A stretch of DNA of 64,000 nucleotides from Pontivivens sp032464575 (GCA_032464575.1 JAWDKM010000001.1:639787-703786); one strand, 5' to 3'; counted from the stretch's first letter, positions 8,030-16,726 are shown. Numbers and translations: made by a program. The notes: generated from the sequence alone by a model not told the origin.

Positions 8030-8817
8030 GCGAGATCGTCTTCGACGGCGTGACCAAGGTCTTCGGCCGCGGCGGCAAGCCGTTCGTGGCCATCGGCGGC
8101 ATCGATTTCGAGGTGGCGGACAAGGAGTTCATCTCCGTCGTCGGGCCGTCGGGCTGCGGCAAGACCACGCTGATGCGCATGGTGGCGGGGCTGGAGACGC
8201 CGACCGAGGGCGAGGTCCGCGTCGCGGCGAAGAAGGTGACCGGCCCCGGCCCCGACCGGGCCGTCGTGTTCCAGCAGTTCGCCCTGTTTCCGTGGAAGAC
8301 GGTCTACGAGAACATCACCTTCGGCATGCGCTCCCGCGGCGCGTCGAAGAAGGAGCGGGACGCGGCGGTCGACCATTACCTGACCCTGATGAAGATGGAG
8401 GGGACCGAGCAGTCCTACCCCCACCAGCTGTCGGGAGGGATGCAGCAACGGGTCGCCATCGCGCGCAGCTACGCGACCGAGCCCGGCGTGCTCCTCATGG
8501 ACGAACCCTTCGGCGCGCTCGACGCGCAGACCCGCACGATCATGCAGGAGGAGCTGGTGCGCCTGTCGCACGTGAACCCGCGCACCGTCTTGTTCATCAC
8601 CCACTCAGTGGAGGAGGCGGTGTACCTCGCCGACCGCGTGGTGGTGATGGGCCGCAACCCTGGCTGCATCAAGGAGGTGATCGAGGTCGCCGCGACGCGC
8701 AAGAGCGAGGGATGGTCCGAAGAACCCATCGACGACGTGATGGAGATGCCGAGCTTCACGCATCTGCGCGGGCAGGTCTGGCGTCTGCTGCGCGAGGAGA
8801 TGGGCGACGACCGATAA
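8026..8817 (+). CDS. ABC transporter ATPase, SsuB/TauB type
   Basis: 263 residues. Walker A is GPSGCGKTT (about residues 42-50), the Q-loop is in VVFQQFALFPW, the signature is LSGGMQQRVAIAR, Walker B is VLLMDEPFGALD and the switch histidine is in LFITHSVEEAVYLADR. The pattern is typical of nitrate/sulfonate/taurine importers. ATGA coupling to the permease and an adjacent binding-protein gene complete a one-substrate importer. Confidence 0.92.
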   Translation: MSEIVFDGVTKVFGRGGKPFVAIGGIDFEVADKEFISVVGPSGCGKTTLMRMVAGLETPTEGEVRVAAKKVTGPGPDRAVVFQQFALFPWKTVYENITFGMRSRGASKKERDAAVDHYLTLMKMEGTEQSYPHQLSGGMQQRVAIARSYATEPGVLLMDEPFGALDAQTRTIMQEELVRLSHVNPRTVLFITHSVEEAVYLADRVVVMGRNPGCIKEVIEVAATRKSEGWSEEPIDDVMEMPSFTHLRGQVWRLLREEMGDDR

Positions 8818-8840
8818 TGTCCAATCTAGGGAGACTGAGA

Positions 8841-9875
8841 ATGACCTTTCGAACGACCCTGACGGCGCTGGCCTGCGCCACTGCGATCGCGGCCCCCGCG
8901 GCGGCGCAGGACGACATCAACGTGAGCTATCAGCCCGCCCTCTACTGGGCGCTGCCGTTCTATGTAGCGGACCAGATGGGCTGGTGGGACGAGGTGGGCC
9001 TTGGCCCGAACTACTCCACCTTCCCCTCCGGCGCCCCGCAGGTCGCGGCCGCCGCGGCCGGTGACTGGGACGTGGGCGGCACCGGCTCCGCGCCCGCCGT
9101 GCTGGGCGCCGCGCGCTTCGACATCGTGACGATCGGCATTACGAACAACGAGAGTGCCGGCAACGCCATGATGGTGCGCGGCGATGATGCCGAGGCCGTC
9201 CGCGCCGATCCGGCGGAGGCGCTGCGCGGGCAGCAGCTCCTCGTCACCACCAATTCCACCGGCGAGTACGCATCGGCGGCGTGTATCGAGAGCTTCGGGC
9301 TGACCTATCCCGACGATGTCGAGGTGGTGAACCTGAACCAGCAGGAGATCATCTCCGCCTTCGCGACCGGCACCGGGGCCATGGCGGGCCTCTGGGCACC
9401 CAACATCTACACGCTGGAAGAGCGTGCGGGGGCCGAGCTGCTCTGTTCCGGTCAGGACGCGGGCGCCATCGTGCCCGGCGCGCTGATCGCCCGGCGTGAC
9501 TATGCCGAGGAAAACCCGGAGATGGTCGCCCGCTTCCTCGCCGTCTTCCTGCGCGGGGTGCAGTGGATCCGCGACAACAACGACGAAGCGGTCTCGATGA
9601 TGGCCGATTTCTACGCGCTCACGGGTGTGGAGCTGCCGGAGCAGTACCTGCAGCGCGAGATCGACACGCGGCCGATGTTCACCCTCGACGAGCAGCTTGG
9701 CCTGCTGACGGGCGACAGCCCGGAAGCGGTGCAGTGGTTCAACGGGCTGGGCGGCTACATGACCTCGACCGGGACGCTGGAGAGCGAGCTCGACGCCGCG
9801 ACCTTCATAGACCCGCAATACATGCAGCTTGTGGCGGACACGCCAGACCTGGCTGCGTTCGCCAACGGCGAGTGA
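8841..9875 (+). CDS. Periplasmic substrate-binding protein, SsuA/TauA/NMT1 family
   Basis: 344 residues from the ATG preceded by AGGGAG; an earlier in-frame ATG overlapping the ATPase stop lacks a ribosome site and would spoil the signal peptide. The signal peptide MTFRTTLTALACATAIAAPAAAQ ends in a good Ala-X-Ala site. The mature protein has the NMT1/SsuA-like opening (YQPALYWALPFYVADQMGWW) and a Gly/Ala-rich ligand segment (AAAAGDWDVGGTGSAPAVLG). The family binds sulfonates, taurine, nitrate, pyrimidines and others, so the ligand is inferred only from the downstream enzymes. Confidence 0.88.
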   Translation: MTFRTTLTALACATAIAAPAAAQDDINVSYQPALYWALPFYVADQMGWWDEVGLGPNYSTFPSGAPQVAAAAAGDWDVGGTGSAPAVLGAARFDIVTIGITNNESAGNAMMVRGDDAEAVRADPAEALRGQQLLVTTNSTGEYASAACIESFGLTYPDDVEVVNLNQQEIISAFATGTGAMAGLWAPNIYTLEERAGAELLCSGQDAGAIVPGALIARRDYAEENPEMVARFLAVFLRGVQWIRDNNDEAVSMMADFYALTGVELPEQYLQREIDTRPMFTLDEQLGLLTGDSPEAVQWFNGLGGYMTSTGTLESELDAATFIDPQYMQLVADTPDLAAFANGE

Positions 9876-9902
9876 CCCCAGACGTGTAGGAGATCCAAGA
9901 GG

Positions 9903-11204
9903 ATGGAATATCTGAAGAAGGCCGCGAAGACCGCAGCGACCGGGGAGCGCGACGTGCGCGACACGGTGCAGGCCATCCTCGACGAGATCGAAGCGGGCGG
10001 CGAGGAGGCCGCCCGCGCCTATGCCGCGAAGTTCGACAGGTACGAAGGCGAGATCGTGGTGGGGGCCGAGGCCCGCGCCGCGGCGGCCGGCAAGGTGAGC
10101 GACAAGCTGAAGGACGACATCCGCTTCGCCCGCGACAATGTCCGCCGCTTTGCCGAGGCGCAGCGCGCCGCACTGGTCGACACCGAGTACGAGGTGCTGC
10201 CGGGCCTGATCGCCGGGCAGAAGCAGATCCCGGTGAGTGCCGCGGGCTGCTACGCGCCCGGCGGCCGCTACTCCCACGTGGCAAGCGCGATCATGACCGT
10301 GACCACGGCGAAGGTGGCCGGGGTCGGCCACGTCTCCGCCTGTTCGCCGCCGCGCGATGCGGACGGGATGCACCCGGCGGTGCTGTATGCGCTCGACGCC
10401 TGCGGGGCGGACACGATCCTCAATCTCGGCGGGGTGCAGGGCATCGCCGCCATGACCTTCGGCCTCTTCGGCACGCCGCCTGCCCGCGTCCTCGCCGGCC
10501 CCGGCAACCAGTTCGTTGCGGAGGCCAAGCGCATCCTCTTCGGCCGAGTGGGCATCGACATGTTCGCGGGCCCGACCGAGAGCATGGTGATCGCCGATGC
10601 GAGCGCCGATCCCGAAGTTGTCGCCGCCGACCTGGTGGGCCAGGCCGAGCACGGCTACAACTCGCCGGTTTGGCTGATCTCGACCGACCGCGCGCTGGCC
10701 GAGGAGGTCGCGCGCCTCGTCCCGCAGCAGATCGCGGACCTGCCCGGCCTCAACCGCGAGAACGCGGAGAAGGCATGGGAGGAATATGGCGAAATCATCC
10801 TCTGCGACGGCCGTGACGAGGCGGTGCGCGTGAGCGACGACTACGCCTCCGAACACCTCCAGATCCAGGCCGACGACCTCGACTGGTGGCTGGCCAACCT
10901 CTCCAACTATGGCTCGCTGTTCCTTGGCGAGGAGACGACGGTGGCCTATGGCGACAAGGTCTCCGGCCCCAACCACGTGCTGCCCACCAAGGGGGCAGCG
11001 CACTACACCGGCGGGCTGTCGGTCGGCAAGTTCATCAAGACCGTGACCTGGCAGAAGTCCACGCGCGAGGCCAACCGCGACATCGCGCAGGCCTGCGCCC
11101 GGATCAGCCGGCTGGAGGGGATGGAGGGGCACGCGCGCACCGCGGACATCCGCCTCGCCAAGTACTTCCCGGGCGAGAACTTCGACCTCTCCGCCACGGG
11201 ATGA
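9903..11204 (+). CDS. Histidinol-dehydrogenase-family dehydrogenase, HpsN-like (candidate sulfopropanediol dehydrogenase)
   Basis: 433 residues of the zinc/NAD histidinol dehydrogenase superfamily. Metal and catalytic motifs are retained: Gln and His in GQAEHGYNSP, Glu-His in YASEHLQIQ, Asp and downstream residues in YGDKVSGPNHVLPT, and the late His in EGMEGHARTADIR. It is outside any his operon and follows a sulfonate-type importer, which argues for a catabolic paralogue. HpsN, which oxidises (R)-2,3-dihydroxypropane-1-sulfonate to sulfolactate, is the best known family member of this size linked to further dehydrogenases. Other HisD-like polyol dehydrogenases remain possible; no sulfolactate-cleaving enzyme lies in the window. 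Confidence 0.75.
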   Translation: MEYLKKAAKTAATGERDVRDTVQAILDEIEAGGEEAARAYAAKFDRYEGEIVVGAEARAAAAGKVSDKLKDDIRFARDNVRRFAEAQRAALVDTEYEVLPGLIAGQKQIPVSAAGCYAPGGRYSHVASAIMTVTTAKVAGVGHVSACSPPRDADGMHPAVLYALDACGADTILNLGGVQGIAAMTFGLFGTPPARVLAGPGNQFVAEAKRILFGRVGIDMFAGPTESMVIADASADPEVVAADLVGQAEHGYNSPVWLISTDRALAEEVARLVPQQIADLPGLNRENAEKAWEEYGEIILCDGRDEAVRVSDDYASEHLQIQADDLDWWLANLSNYGSLFLGEETTVAYGDKVSGPNHVLPTKGAAHYTGGLSVGKFIKTVTWQKSTREANRDIAQACARISRLEGMEGHARTADIRLAKYFPGENFDLSATG

Positions 11205-11935
11205 GCGATCTCTTCGATCTCACGGGCCGGGTGGCGGTGGTCACCGGCGCATCGTCGGGGATCGGAGCACATCTTGCGCAGGCTCTGGTGCGGGCCGGAG
11301 CCGAGGTCGTCGCTATCGCACGACGGCCCGATGCGCTGGCCGGGCTGGGCGCGGGGATAGCCGCCCACCCGGCCGACCTTTCGGAGGTCGAGGACTGGGC
11401 TCGGTTCGCGGAGGCACTCGCGGCCCGTCACGGCCCCCCGCAGATCCTGTTCAACGCGGCCGGCGTGAACTTGCGGGAGCCGTGGGACGAGATCAGTGCC
11501 GAGAGCTGGCGCGCGACGCTCGCCATCAATCTCGACGTGCCGTTCTTCCTCGCCCGCGCGCTGGCGCCGGGCATGGAGGGTTGGGGACGCATCGTGAACT
11601 TCGCCTCGCTGCAATCCTCCCGCGCCTTCCCGAATTCCATGGCCTATGGCGCGTCGAAGGGCGGCATCGCGCAGCTCACCCGCGCCATGGCCGAGGCGTG
11701 GTCACCGCAGGGCATCACCGCCAACGCCATCGCACCCGGTTTCTTCCCGACGGAGCTTACCGGCCCCGTCTTCTCCGACCCCGAGCGGGCCGCACGCAAC
11801 GCCGCGCAAACCGCGATCGGGCGGAACGGGGAGATGGAGGATCTGACCGGCCCCGCCCTCTTCCTCGCCTCCGAGGCGTCGCGCTACGTCACGGGCCAGG
11901 TGCTGCATGTGGACGGGGGCTTCACGGCGAAATGA
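11201..11935 (+). CDS. Short-chain dehydrogenase/reductase (SDR)
   Basis: 244 residues, classical SDR. The NAD(P) motif is TGASSGIG (residues 17-24), followed by NAAG, the catalytic Ser near FASLQSS, and Tyr-x3-Lys in AYGASKGG, with the C-terminal VDGGF. Its ATG overlaps the HpsN-like stop (ATGA) and its stop overlaps the zinc dehydrogenase (ATGA), so stoichiometric co-translation is likely. In dihydroxypropanesulfonate loci extra dehydrogenases interconvert or epimerise the diol; this gene could fill such a role, but the sequence does not show the substrate. Confidence 0.9.
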   Translation: MSDLFDLTGRVAVVTGASSGIGAHLAQALVRAGAEVVAIARRPDALAGLGAGIAAHPADLSEVEDWARFAEALAARHGPPQILFNAAGVNLREPWDEISAESWRATLAINLDVPFFLARALAPGMEGWGRIVNFASLQSSRAFPNSMAYGASKGGIAQLTRAMAEAWSPQGITANAIAPGFFPTELTGPVFSDPERAARNAAQTAIGRNGEMEDLTGPALFLASEASRYVTGQVLHVDGGFTAK

Positions 11936-12870
11936 GGGCGCTCGTCTATACCGGCCCCCGCACCCTGGAACTGCGCGACGTGCCGCCGCCGCAGGGCCCG
12001 GCGGTGGAGGTCGCGTTCTGCGGCATCTGCGGCTCGGACATGCACGCCTGGGCCGGGCATGACGACCGCCGCCCCGCGCCGCTGGTCCTCGGCCACGAGA
12101 TCTCGGGCACCTATCAGGGCCGCCGCGTCACCGTGAACCCGCTCGTGACCTGCGGCAGGTGCCGCTATTGCCGGAGCGGACGGGACAACCTCTGCCCGGA
12201 CCGCCAGATCCTCTCCATGCCCCCGCGGCCCGGCGGGTTCGCGGAGGCCGTCGCGGTGCCCGAGCGCAACCTGATCGACGTGCCCGACGACGTGCCGCTG
12301 GAGGCCGCTGCCCTTGCCGAGCCGCTGGCCTGCGGCTGGCATGCGGTGCGGCTGGCGGCTCGGCTGCTCGACCTTGGAAACGCGGACTGCCTCGTCCTCG
12401 GCGGCGGCGCGATCGGTGCGGGTGCGGCGCTGGCGCTCCACGCTCACGGCGCCGGACGGATCATGCTGGTCGAGCCCCATGCCGGGCGGCGCGAGCGCCT
12501 CGCCGCCCTGCCGGCGACGCTTACCGACACGGCCGTGGAGGCGGACCTGGTGATCGACGCGGTCGGGATCGACGCCACTCGCGCGGCCGCCTTCGCCCAT
12601 GTGCGGCCCGGCGGCGTGATCGCGCATATCGGGCTCGGCGGCGGCAATGACGGCTTCGACGCCCGGCGTGCGACGTTGCAGGAGATCACGTTCTTCGGCA
12701 CCTACACCTACACGGCCGCCGATTTCGCCACGACCGCCGCCGGGATCTTCGACGGACGGCTGCGTGTCGAGGGCCTCCACGAGACGCGCCCGCTCGATGA
12801 CGGTGCCGGGGCGTTCGCCGATCTGGCGGCGCGCAGGACGGCGGCGCCGAAGGTCCTGCTCAGCCCGTGA
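11932..12870 (+). CDS. Zinc-dependent medium-chain alcohol dehydrogenase
   Basis: 312 residues. Catalytic-zinc ligands: Cys in FCGICGSDMHAWAG and the His-Glu of LGHEISG. The structural-zinc cysteines are in CGRCRYCRSGRDNLC. The nucleotide-binding motif is LVLGGGAIGAGAA. It resembles sorbitol/threonine-dehydrogenase-like MDRs and is somewhat short for the family (usually 330-350), with compact loops. It is last in the operon, coupled by ATGA to the SDR. Substrate inferred only from context. Confidence 0.88.
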   Translation: MRALVYTGPRTLELRDVPPPQGPAVEVAFCGICGSDMHAWAGHDDRRPAPLVLGHEISGTYQGRRVTVNPLVTCGRCRYCRSGRDNLCPDRQILSMPPRPGGFAEAVAVPERNLIDVPDDVPLEAAALAEPLACGWHAVRLAARLLDLGNADCLVLGGGAIGAGAALALHAHGAGRIMLVEPHAGRRERLAALPATLTDTAVEADLVIDAVGIDATRAAAFAHVRPGGVIAHIGLGGGNDGFDARRATLQEITFFGTYTYTAADFATTAAGIFDGRLRVEGLHETRPLDDGAGAFADLAARRTAAPKVLLSP

Positions 12871-12880
12871 CAGCCGGCAT

Positions 12881-12894
12881 TTGACGTATCTCAA
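12881..12894. promoter_or_regulatory. FNR/FixK-type site TTGAC-GTAT-CTCAA
   Basis: Matches TTGA-N6-TCAA. It lies 11 bp past the stop of the zinc dehydrogenase and 69 bp before the GTG of the small two-gene unit at 12963-13375, near the start of the FixLJ/UspA region. It probably governs that small unit. Confidence 0.5.
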
Positions 12895-12962
12895 GTCCGG
12901 TTCGCACCGGCGCCCTCACTATGGTCCCGCACCTGTGGAAGAGCGCGATTGGGAGAGGGCCG

Positions 12963-13181
12963 GTGACCGACCCGGGACGCAGAAGGAGCGCGCGCCGCGC
13001 ATGGGGCGCCGCAAGGCCGCCTCGGCGCCGCCGGAGCCTGCTGCGCCTCGTCCTCCGCCTGCTGCGGCTCAGCCGGCGCCGGGTGAGCGCCCCGCGCCCG
13101 ACCGCCCTGCCCGTGCCGCATGGGGCCGAGGCGCCGCCTTGGCGCCTCGCCATCGACCGCGAACCGCGGGGCGAGGGATGA
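12963..13181 (+). CDS. Small Arg-rich protein (hypothetical)
   Basis: 72 residues from a GTG preceded by GGGAGAGGG. Extremely Arg-rich with an amphipathic Leu/Arg stretch (SLLRLVLRLLRLSRRR, about residues 25-40). Its stop overlaps the start of the zinc-finger gene (ATGA). The ribosome site, coupling and upstream FNR-type box support a real gene, but biased composition in GC-rich DNA can mimic coding sequence. No family recognised. Confidence 0.35.
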   Translation: MTDPGRRRSARRAWGAARPPRRRRSLLRLVLRLLRLSRRRVSAPRPTALPVPHGAEAPPWRLAIDREPRGEG

Positions 13182-13375
13182 CGAGGCGCATCCTCGTGAA
13201 GCTGGTGCGCGGCGGCGCCGTCCGCTGCCGGGGTCGCGGTGCGAGAAGCCACGGCGTGATCGTGCTGCGTATCCCGCCGGGACGGACCGTCGTCTGCCCG
13301 CATTGCGGCCAGCGCTACCGCTGCGCCCCCGACCGGACGGGTGTCTCCCAGGCGATGTGGCCGCGGCCGGAGTGA
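13178..13375 (+). CDS. Small zinc-finger protein, CHCC-like
   Basis: 65 residues with Cys at VRCRG, His in RSHGVIVLRIPPG and the knuckle TVVCPHCGQRYRC. The Cys-His-Cys-Cys order and the beta-hairpin PPG-x-TVVCPHC resemble the zf-CHCC family of small alphaproteobacterial zinc fingers, related to the NDUFS6 assembly factor of complex I. Translationally coupled to the upstream Arg-rich frame. Role unknown; redox or respiratory assembly would suit the FNR-type box. Confidence 0.5.
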   Translation: MTRRILVKLVRGGAVRCRGRGARSHGVIVLRIPPGRTVVCPHCGQRYRCAPDRTGVSQAMWPRPE

Positions 13376-13966
13376 CCGGCTCACCCCCGCCGACGCCCAT
13401 GATCACCGCGGCGATTTCCGGGCTGGCACATGACCGCCGGGGGGCCGATGCCTCGCATTACGAGGAAGAGCCCTTGCTCGGAGCCCCCAGTCGGCTTCGG
13501 GTTCCGGTCGGTGCGCTTGCGCGACGGCTCCGTCGTTTGGGGGCCGTCGGTACGTTGCAGGGTGGAGGAGAGGATCGCAACCTTCAGCCGATCTCGCGGG
13601 CGGCAGGCGCCAGGATCCATACCGTCATCGGTCAGTACGGGCGACCGGTATGGCTTCCGATCACCCGGGCCGGCTCCCGACGAAAGTGCCGCGCCCACCC
13701 CTTCACGCCGCGACCATCGGCGGTGATCGCGGAGCCTGGCGATGACAGCATCGCGCTTGTCCGCTTCTTGGTCGAATGCAGGGATACCGCCCGTATCCCG
13801 ACCCGGAGTCGTCTCCCCGATGGCCTTTACCGTAAGCCCCTCTCGATCGAACGCCTCGACGATCTCAAATCCGTCGCATCGCACGCCACTTCGAGAAACC
13901 GGCGGCCACATGTCTCGCCGCCACCACCTCCACACGTATCCGGACCGCATATACCGAACTCGCCCC
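13376..13966. other. 591-bp intergenic region with no supported gene
   Basis: Open frames exist on both strands, but none has a convincing start, ribosome site or recognisable family, and composition is irregular compared with neighbours. It separates the convergent zinc-finger gene and fixJ. One minus-strand stretch (about 13700-13870) looks faintly codon-biased and could be a decayed gene. Confidence 0.4.
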
Positions 13967-14575
13967 CTAGACCTGCGCGTCGCCATCGGGATCGATGCCC
14001 GCCTTCAGGGCCATGCGCACGAGGTGCGACAGGCTGCGCGCGCCCGTCTTGCTCATCACCCGGGCGCGGTGCAGCTCGACCGTCTTGGGGCTGAGGCCGA
14101 GGCGGTGGGCGATGATCTTGTTGGGATGACCCGCCACGACCTCGCGCATCACGTCGGTCTCGCGCGGGGTGAGGCGGGCGAGGCGCGCAGCGCATTCCGC
14201 GCCCTCGGGCGTGTGGGCGATGGCCGTGCGCAGCCGCTGCACGAGGTCGCCGTCGTCGAAGGGCTTCTCGATGAAATCCTGCGCCCCGTCCTTCAGCGCG
14301 TTGACCGCCATGCTCACGTCGCCGTGCCCGGTCATGATGACGACCGGAATGTGCCGCTCGTGCTGGCGAAAGACGCGCAGCACGCTTAGCCCGTCGCGCC
14401 CGGGCAGCCGCACGTCGAGCAGCACGCAGGCCCAGCGCCCGGGGGCCGTGGCCTCCAGGAACGCCTCGCCATCGCCGAAGGTCTCGGTCTCGAATCCCCA
14501 GGCCTCCAGCAATGCCGCCAGCGAGGCGGCGACCGCCCCGTCATCCTCGACGATGCCGACCGGTGCGCCCCGCAT
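13967..14575 (-). CDS. fixJ: FixJ-type response regulator
   Basis: 202 residues starting at the ATG that overlaps the kinase stop by one base (TGATG). Receiver domain residues 4-120 with acidic pocket Glu10-Asp11-Asp12, phospho-acceptor Asp54 in LLDVRLPGRDGL, Thr in MTGHGDV and Lys in EKPFDD. The C-terminal LuxR/FixJ helix-turn-helix, residues about 135-195, reads LTPRETDVMREVVAGHPNK with recognition helix LSPKTVELHR. In FixLJ systems phospho-FixJ activates fixK under low oxygen. No fixK gene is visible here, but FNR/FixK-type boxes flank the area. Confidence 0.9.
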   Translation of the reverse strand: MRGAPVGIVEDDGAVAASLAALLEAWGFETETFGDGEAFLEATAPGRWACVLLDVRLPGRDGLSVLRVFRQHERHIPVVIMTGHGDVSMAVNALKDGAQDFIEKPFDDGDLVQRLRTAIAHTPEGAECAARLARLTPRETDVMREVVAGHPNKIIAHRLGLSPKTVELHRARVMSKTGARSLSHLVRMALKAGIDPDGDAQV

Positions 14576-15801
14576 CACGTGCCCGCCGTGGGCAGGGTGA
14601 AGTGGATCTCCGCCCCGCCGCCGGGGGCGTTCACCGCCCAGATGCGGCCGTCATGGGCCTCCACGATGCTGCGGCAGACGGCGAGGCCGATGCCCAGCCC
14701 CCGCTCCTTGGTGGTCACGAGCGGATCGAACATCCGCTCCATCATCTCCGCCGTGATGCCGGGCCCGGTGTCGCGGACGCTGACCACCACCTCCGACTGG
14801 TTGGCGCCCGCGCGCAGCTCGATGCGGCCCGGCTCGAGATTGGGGGCGGAACTGACGTGGATCGGGGTCTCGCGCGCCTGCTCCATCGCCTCGTAGGCGT
14901 TGGTGAGCAGGTTGACGAGCACCTGCTGGATCTGGATGCGGTCGGCCAGTACCGGCGGCAGGTCCCGGCCGAGATCGAGCGCCACGGTCGGCCCGTCCCG
15001 GTCCTCGGTCGCGCGTATGGCCCGGACGGCCTCGACGATGATGTCGTTGATGTCGTCGGGTCGGATGTCGGCGCGGCCGCGCTCGACCATCAGGCGCATC
15101 CGCTTCACGATCTCGCCGGCACGCAACGCCTGTTCGGCGATCGCCTCGACCTGCCGGGTCAGCGCCGCGAGGTCCGGGGCCGGGGCCGCCACGGTGTGCT
15201 GTGCCGCCCGCGCGTAGTTCGAGATCGCCGTCAGCGGCTGGTTTATCTCGTGCGCGATGGCCGACGACATCTCGCCCAGCATTTCCAGGCGCGAGACCTT
15301 GTCGAGCGTGCGCTGCAGCTCGCGCGCGCGCCGCTCGACCTCCACCCGGTCGCTGATGTCGCGGATGAAGCCGGTGAAGATGCGCTCGCGCCCGAACTGC
15401 AATTCGCCCACCGCGAGCTCCGCGGCGAAGACCTCGCCCCCACGGCGCTGGGCGCGCACCTCGCGGCCGATGCCGATGATCCGCTTCTCGCCCGTGGCGC
15501 GGTAGTGGCGCATGTAGTCGTCGTGCTCGCTGCGATAGGGCTCCGGCATCAGGCAGTTCACGTTACGGCCCAGCACCTCGTCCTCGTCATAGCCGAAGAT
15601 GCGCTCGGCCGCGGGGCTGAAGCTGAGGATATGTCCGTCGTCGTCGACGGTGATCACCGCATCGGGCGCCGTCTGGATGATGAGATCCAGCAGCGAGCCG
15701 TCGGTCGGCGTCCGCCTGCGGCTATGATCGGATTTCGGCAGCGCACCCTCCCGCTCAGGCAGGCGCCCCCGGACGGGGCCGCCTACCCCATGGTCTAGCA
15801 T
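14575..15801 (-). CDS. fixL: FixL-type heme-PAS oxygen-sensor histidine kinase
   Basis: 408 residues, soluble, one PAS domain (residues about 35-150). The heme PAS signature is intact: the proximal His corresponds to His93 in EPYRSEHDDYM and the distal Arg that contacts oxygen corresponds to Arg113 in RIIGIGREV (Bradyrhizobium FixL His200 and Arg220). The position of the second FixL arginine (Arg206) is His. The H-box is AIAHEINQPL (His184), followed by N, G1 and G2 boxes (NLLTNAYEAM, DTGPGI, GLGIGLAV). It phosphorylates the co-translated FixJ at low oxygen. An N-terminal start further downstream is possible. Confidence 0.9.
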   Translation of the reverse strand: MLDHGVGGPVRGRLPEREGALPKSDHSRRRTPTDGSLLDLIIQTAPDAVITVDDDGHILSFSPAAERIFGYDEDEVLGRNVNCLMPEPYRSEHDDYMRHYRATGEKRIIGIGREVRAQRRGGEVFAAELAVGELQFGRERIFTGFIRDISDRVEVERRARELQRTLDKVSRLEMLGEMSSAIAHEINQPLTAISNYARAAQHTVAAPAPDLAALTRQVEAIAEQALRAGEIVKRMRLMVERGRADIRPDDINDIIVEAVRAIRATEDRDGPTVALDLGRDLPPVLADRIQIQQVLVNLLTNAYEAMEQARETPIHVSSAPNLEPGRIELRAGANQSEVVVSVRDTGPGITAEMMERMFDPLVTTKERGLGIGLAVCRSIVEAHDGRIWAVNAPGGGAEIHFTLPTAGT

Positions 15802-15829
15802 GGTTGCCGGACGAAACCATGCCGACGCC

Positions 15830-16726
15830 TCAGAGCCGGTCCAGCGGCACCTTCATGTAGCGCACGCCGTCGGCTTCGGGCTCGGGCAGCTGGCCGCCCT
15901 TCATGTTCACCTGCAGCGACGGGATGATGAGCTTCGGGACCGGCAGCGTCGCGTCGCGCGCCGTGCGCATCGCGACGAAATCCTCGCGGGTGCGGCCCTC
16001 GCCCACATGGATGTTGGCCGCACGCTCCTCGGCCACGGTCGTCTCCCACGCGATGTCGCGCCCGCCGGGGCCGTAATCGTGACACATGAAGAGCCGCATC
16101 GCGTCGGGCAGCGACAGGATGCGCTGGATCGAGTCGTAGAGCTCGCCCGCGTCCCCGCCGGGAAAGTCAGCCCGCGCCGTGCCGCCGTCGGGCATGAAGA
16201 GCGTGTCGCCCACGAAGGCCGCATCGCCGATCACATGGGTCATGCAGGCGGGCGTATGGCCCGGCGTGTGGAGGGCCACGGCCGTCAGCCCTCCGATCTC
16301 GTAGGTGTCGCCATCGGCGAACAGCCGGTCGAACTGCGACCCGTCGCGTTGGAACTCGGTCCCCTCGTTGAAGATCTTGCCGAAGGTCTCCTGCACATCG
16401 ACGATGCCGCGCCCGATGCCGATCTTCCCGCCCAGCCGCTCCTGGATATAGGGCGCGGCGGACAGGTGGTCGGCATGGACATGCGTCTCGATCAGCCATT
16501 GCAGGTCGAGGCCCCGGTCCCGGATATGGTCGATCAGCGCATCCGCATGGGTGAACGCGATCCGCCCGGCGGCGTAGTCGATGTCCATCACGCTATCGAT
16601 CACGGCGCAGGCGGTGCTGTCGGGATCGCGCACCACGTAGCTGATCGTGTTGGTCGCGGGGTCGAAGAAGGGGGTGACCTCCGCGCGGCGGCTCATGTCG
16701 ATCGGAAGTGCGCTCACATCCTTCAT
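15830..16726 (-). CDS. MBL-fold metallo-hydrolase (persulfide-dioxygenase/glyoxalase II-like)
   Basis: 298 residues from the ATG preceded by GAGGAG. Metal motif THVHADHL (about residues 70-77), further ligand His in HTPGHTPACM, then Asp in FVGDTLFMPDGG and a late His in FMCHDYGP. The layout and the N-terminal opening (VTPFFDPATNTISYVVRDP) match the beta-lactamase-hydrolase/ETHE1-like proteins linked to sulfide detoxification. It starts back to back with the kinase-fusion gene across a 122-bp spacer holding an inverted repeat. Confidence 0.85.
   Translation of the reverse strand: MKDVSALPIDMSRRAEVTPFFDPATNTISYVVRDPDSTACAVIDSVMDIDYAAGRIAFTHADALIDHIRDRGLDLQWLIETHVHADHLSAAPYIQERLGGKIGIGRGIVDVQETFGKIFNEGTEFQRDGSQFDRLFADGDTYEIGGLTAVALHTPGHTPACMTHVIGDAAFVGDTLFMPDGGTARADFPGGDAGELYDSIQRILSLPDAMRLFMCHDYGPGGRDIAWETTVAEERAANIHVGEGRTREDFVAMRTARDATLPVPKLIIPSLQVNMKGGQLPEPEADGVRYMKVPLDRL

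Noticed and set aside
8826..11132. 768-codon open frame on the minus strand opposite the binding-protein and HpsN-like genes
   Set aside because: Antisense to two genes with intact family motifs and coupled starts.
13381..13986. 201-codon minus-strand frame between the zinc-finger gene and fixJ
   Set aside because: No family, no good start, and it overlaps fixJ. Only a faint codon-like stretch; noted under the intergenic entry.
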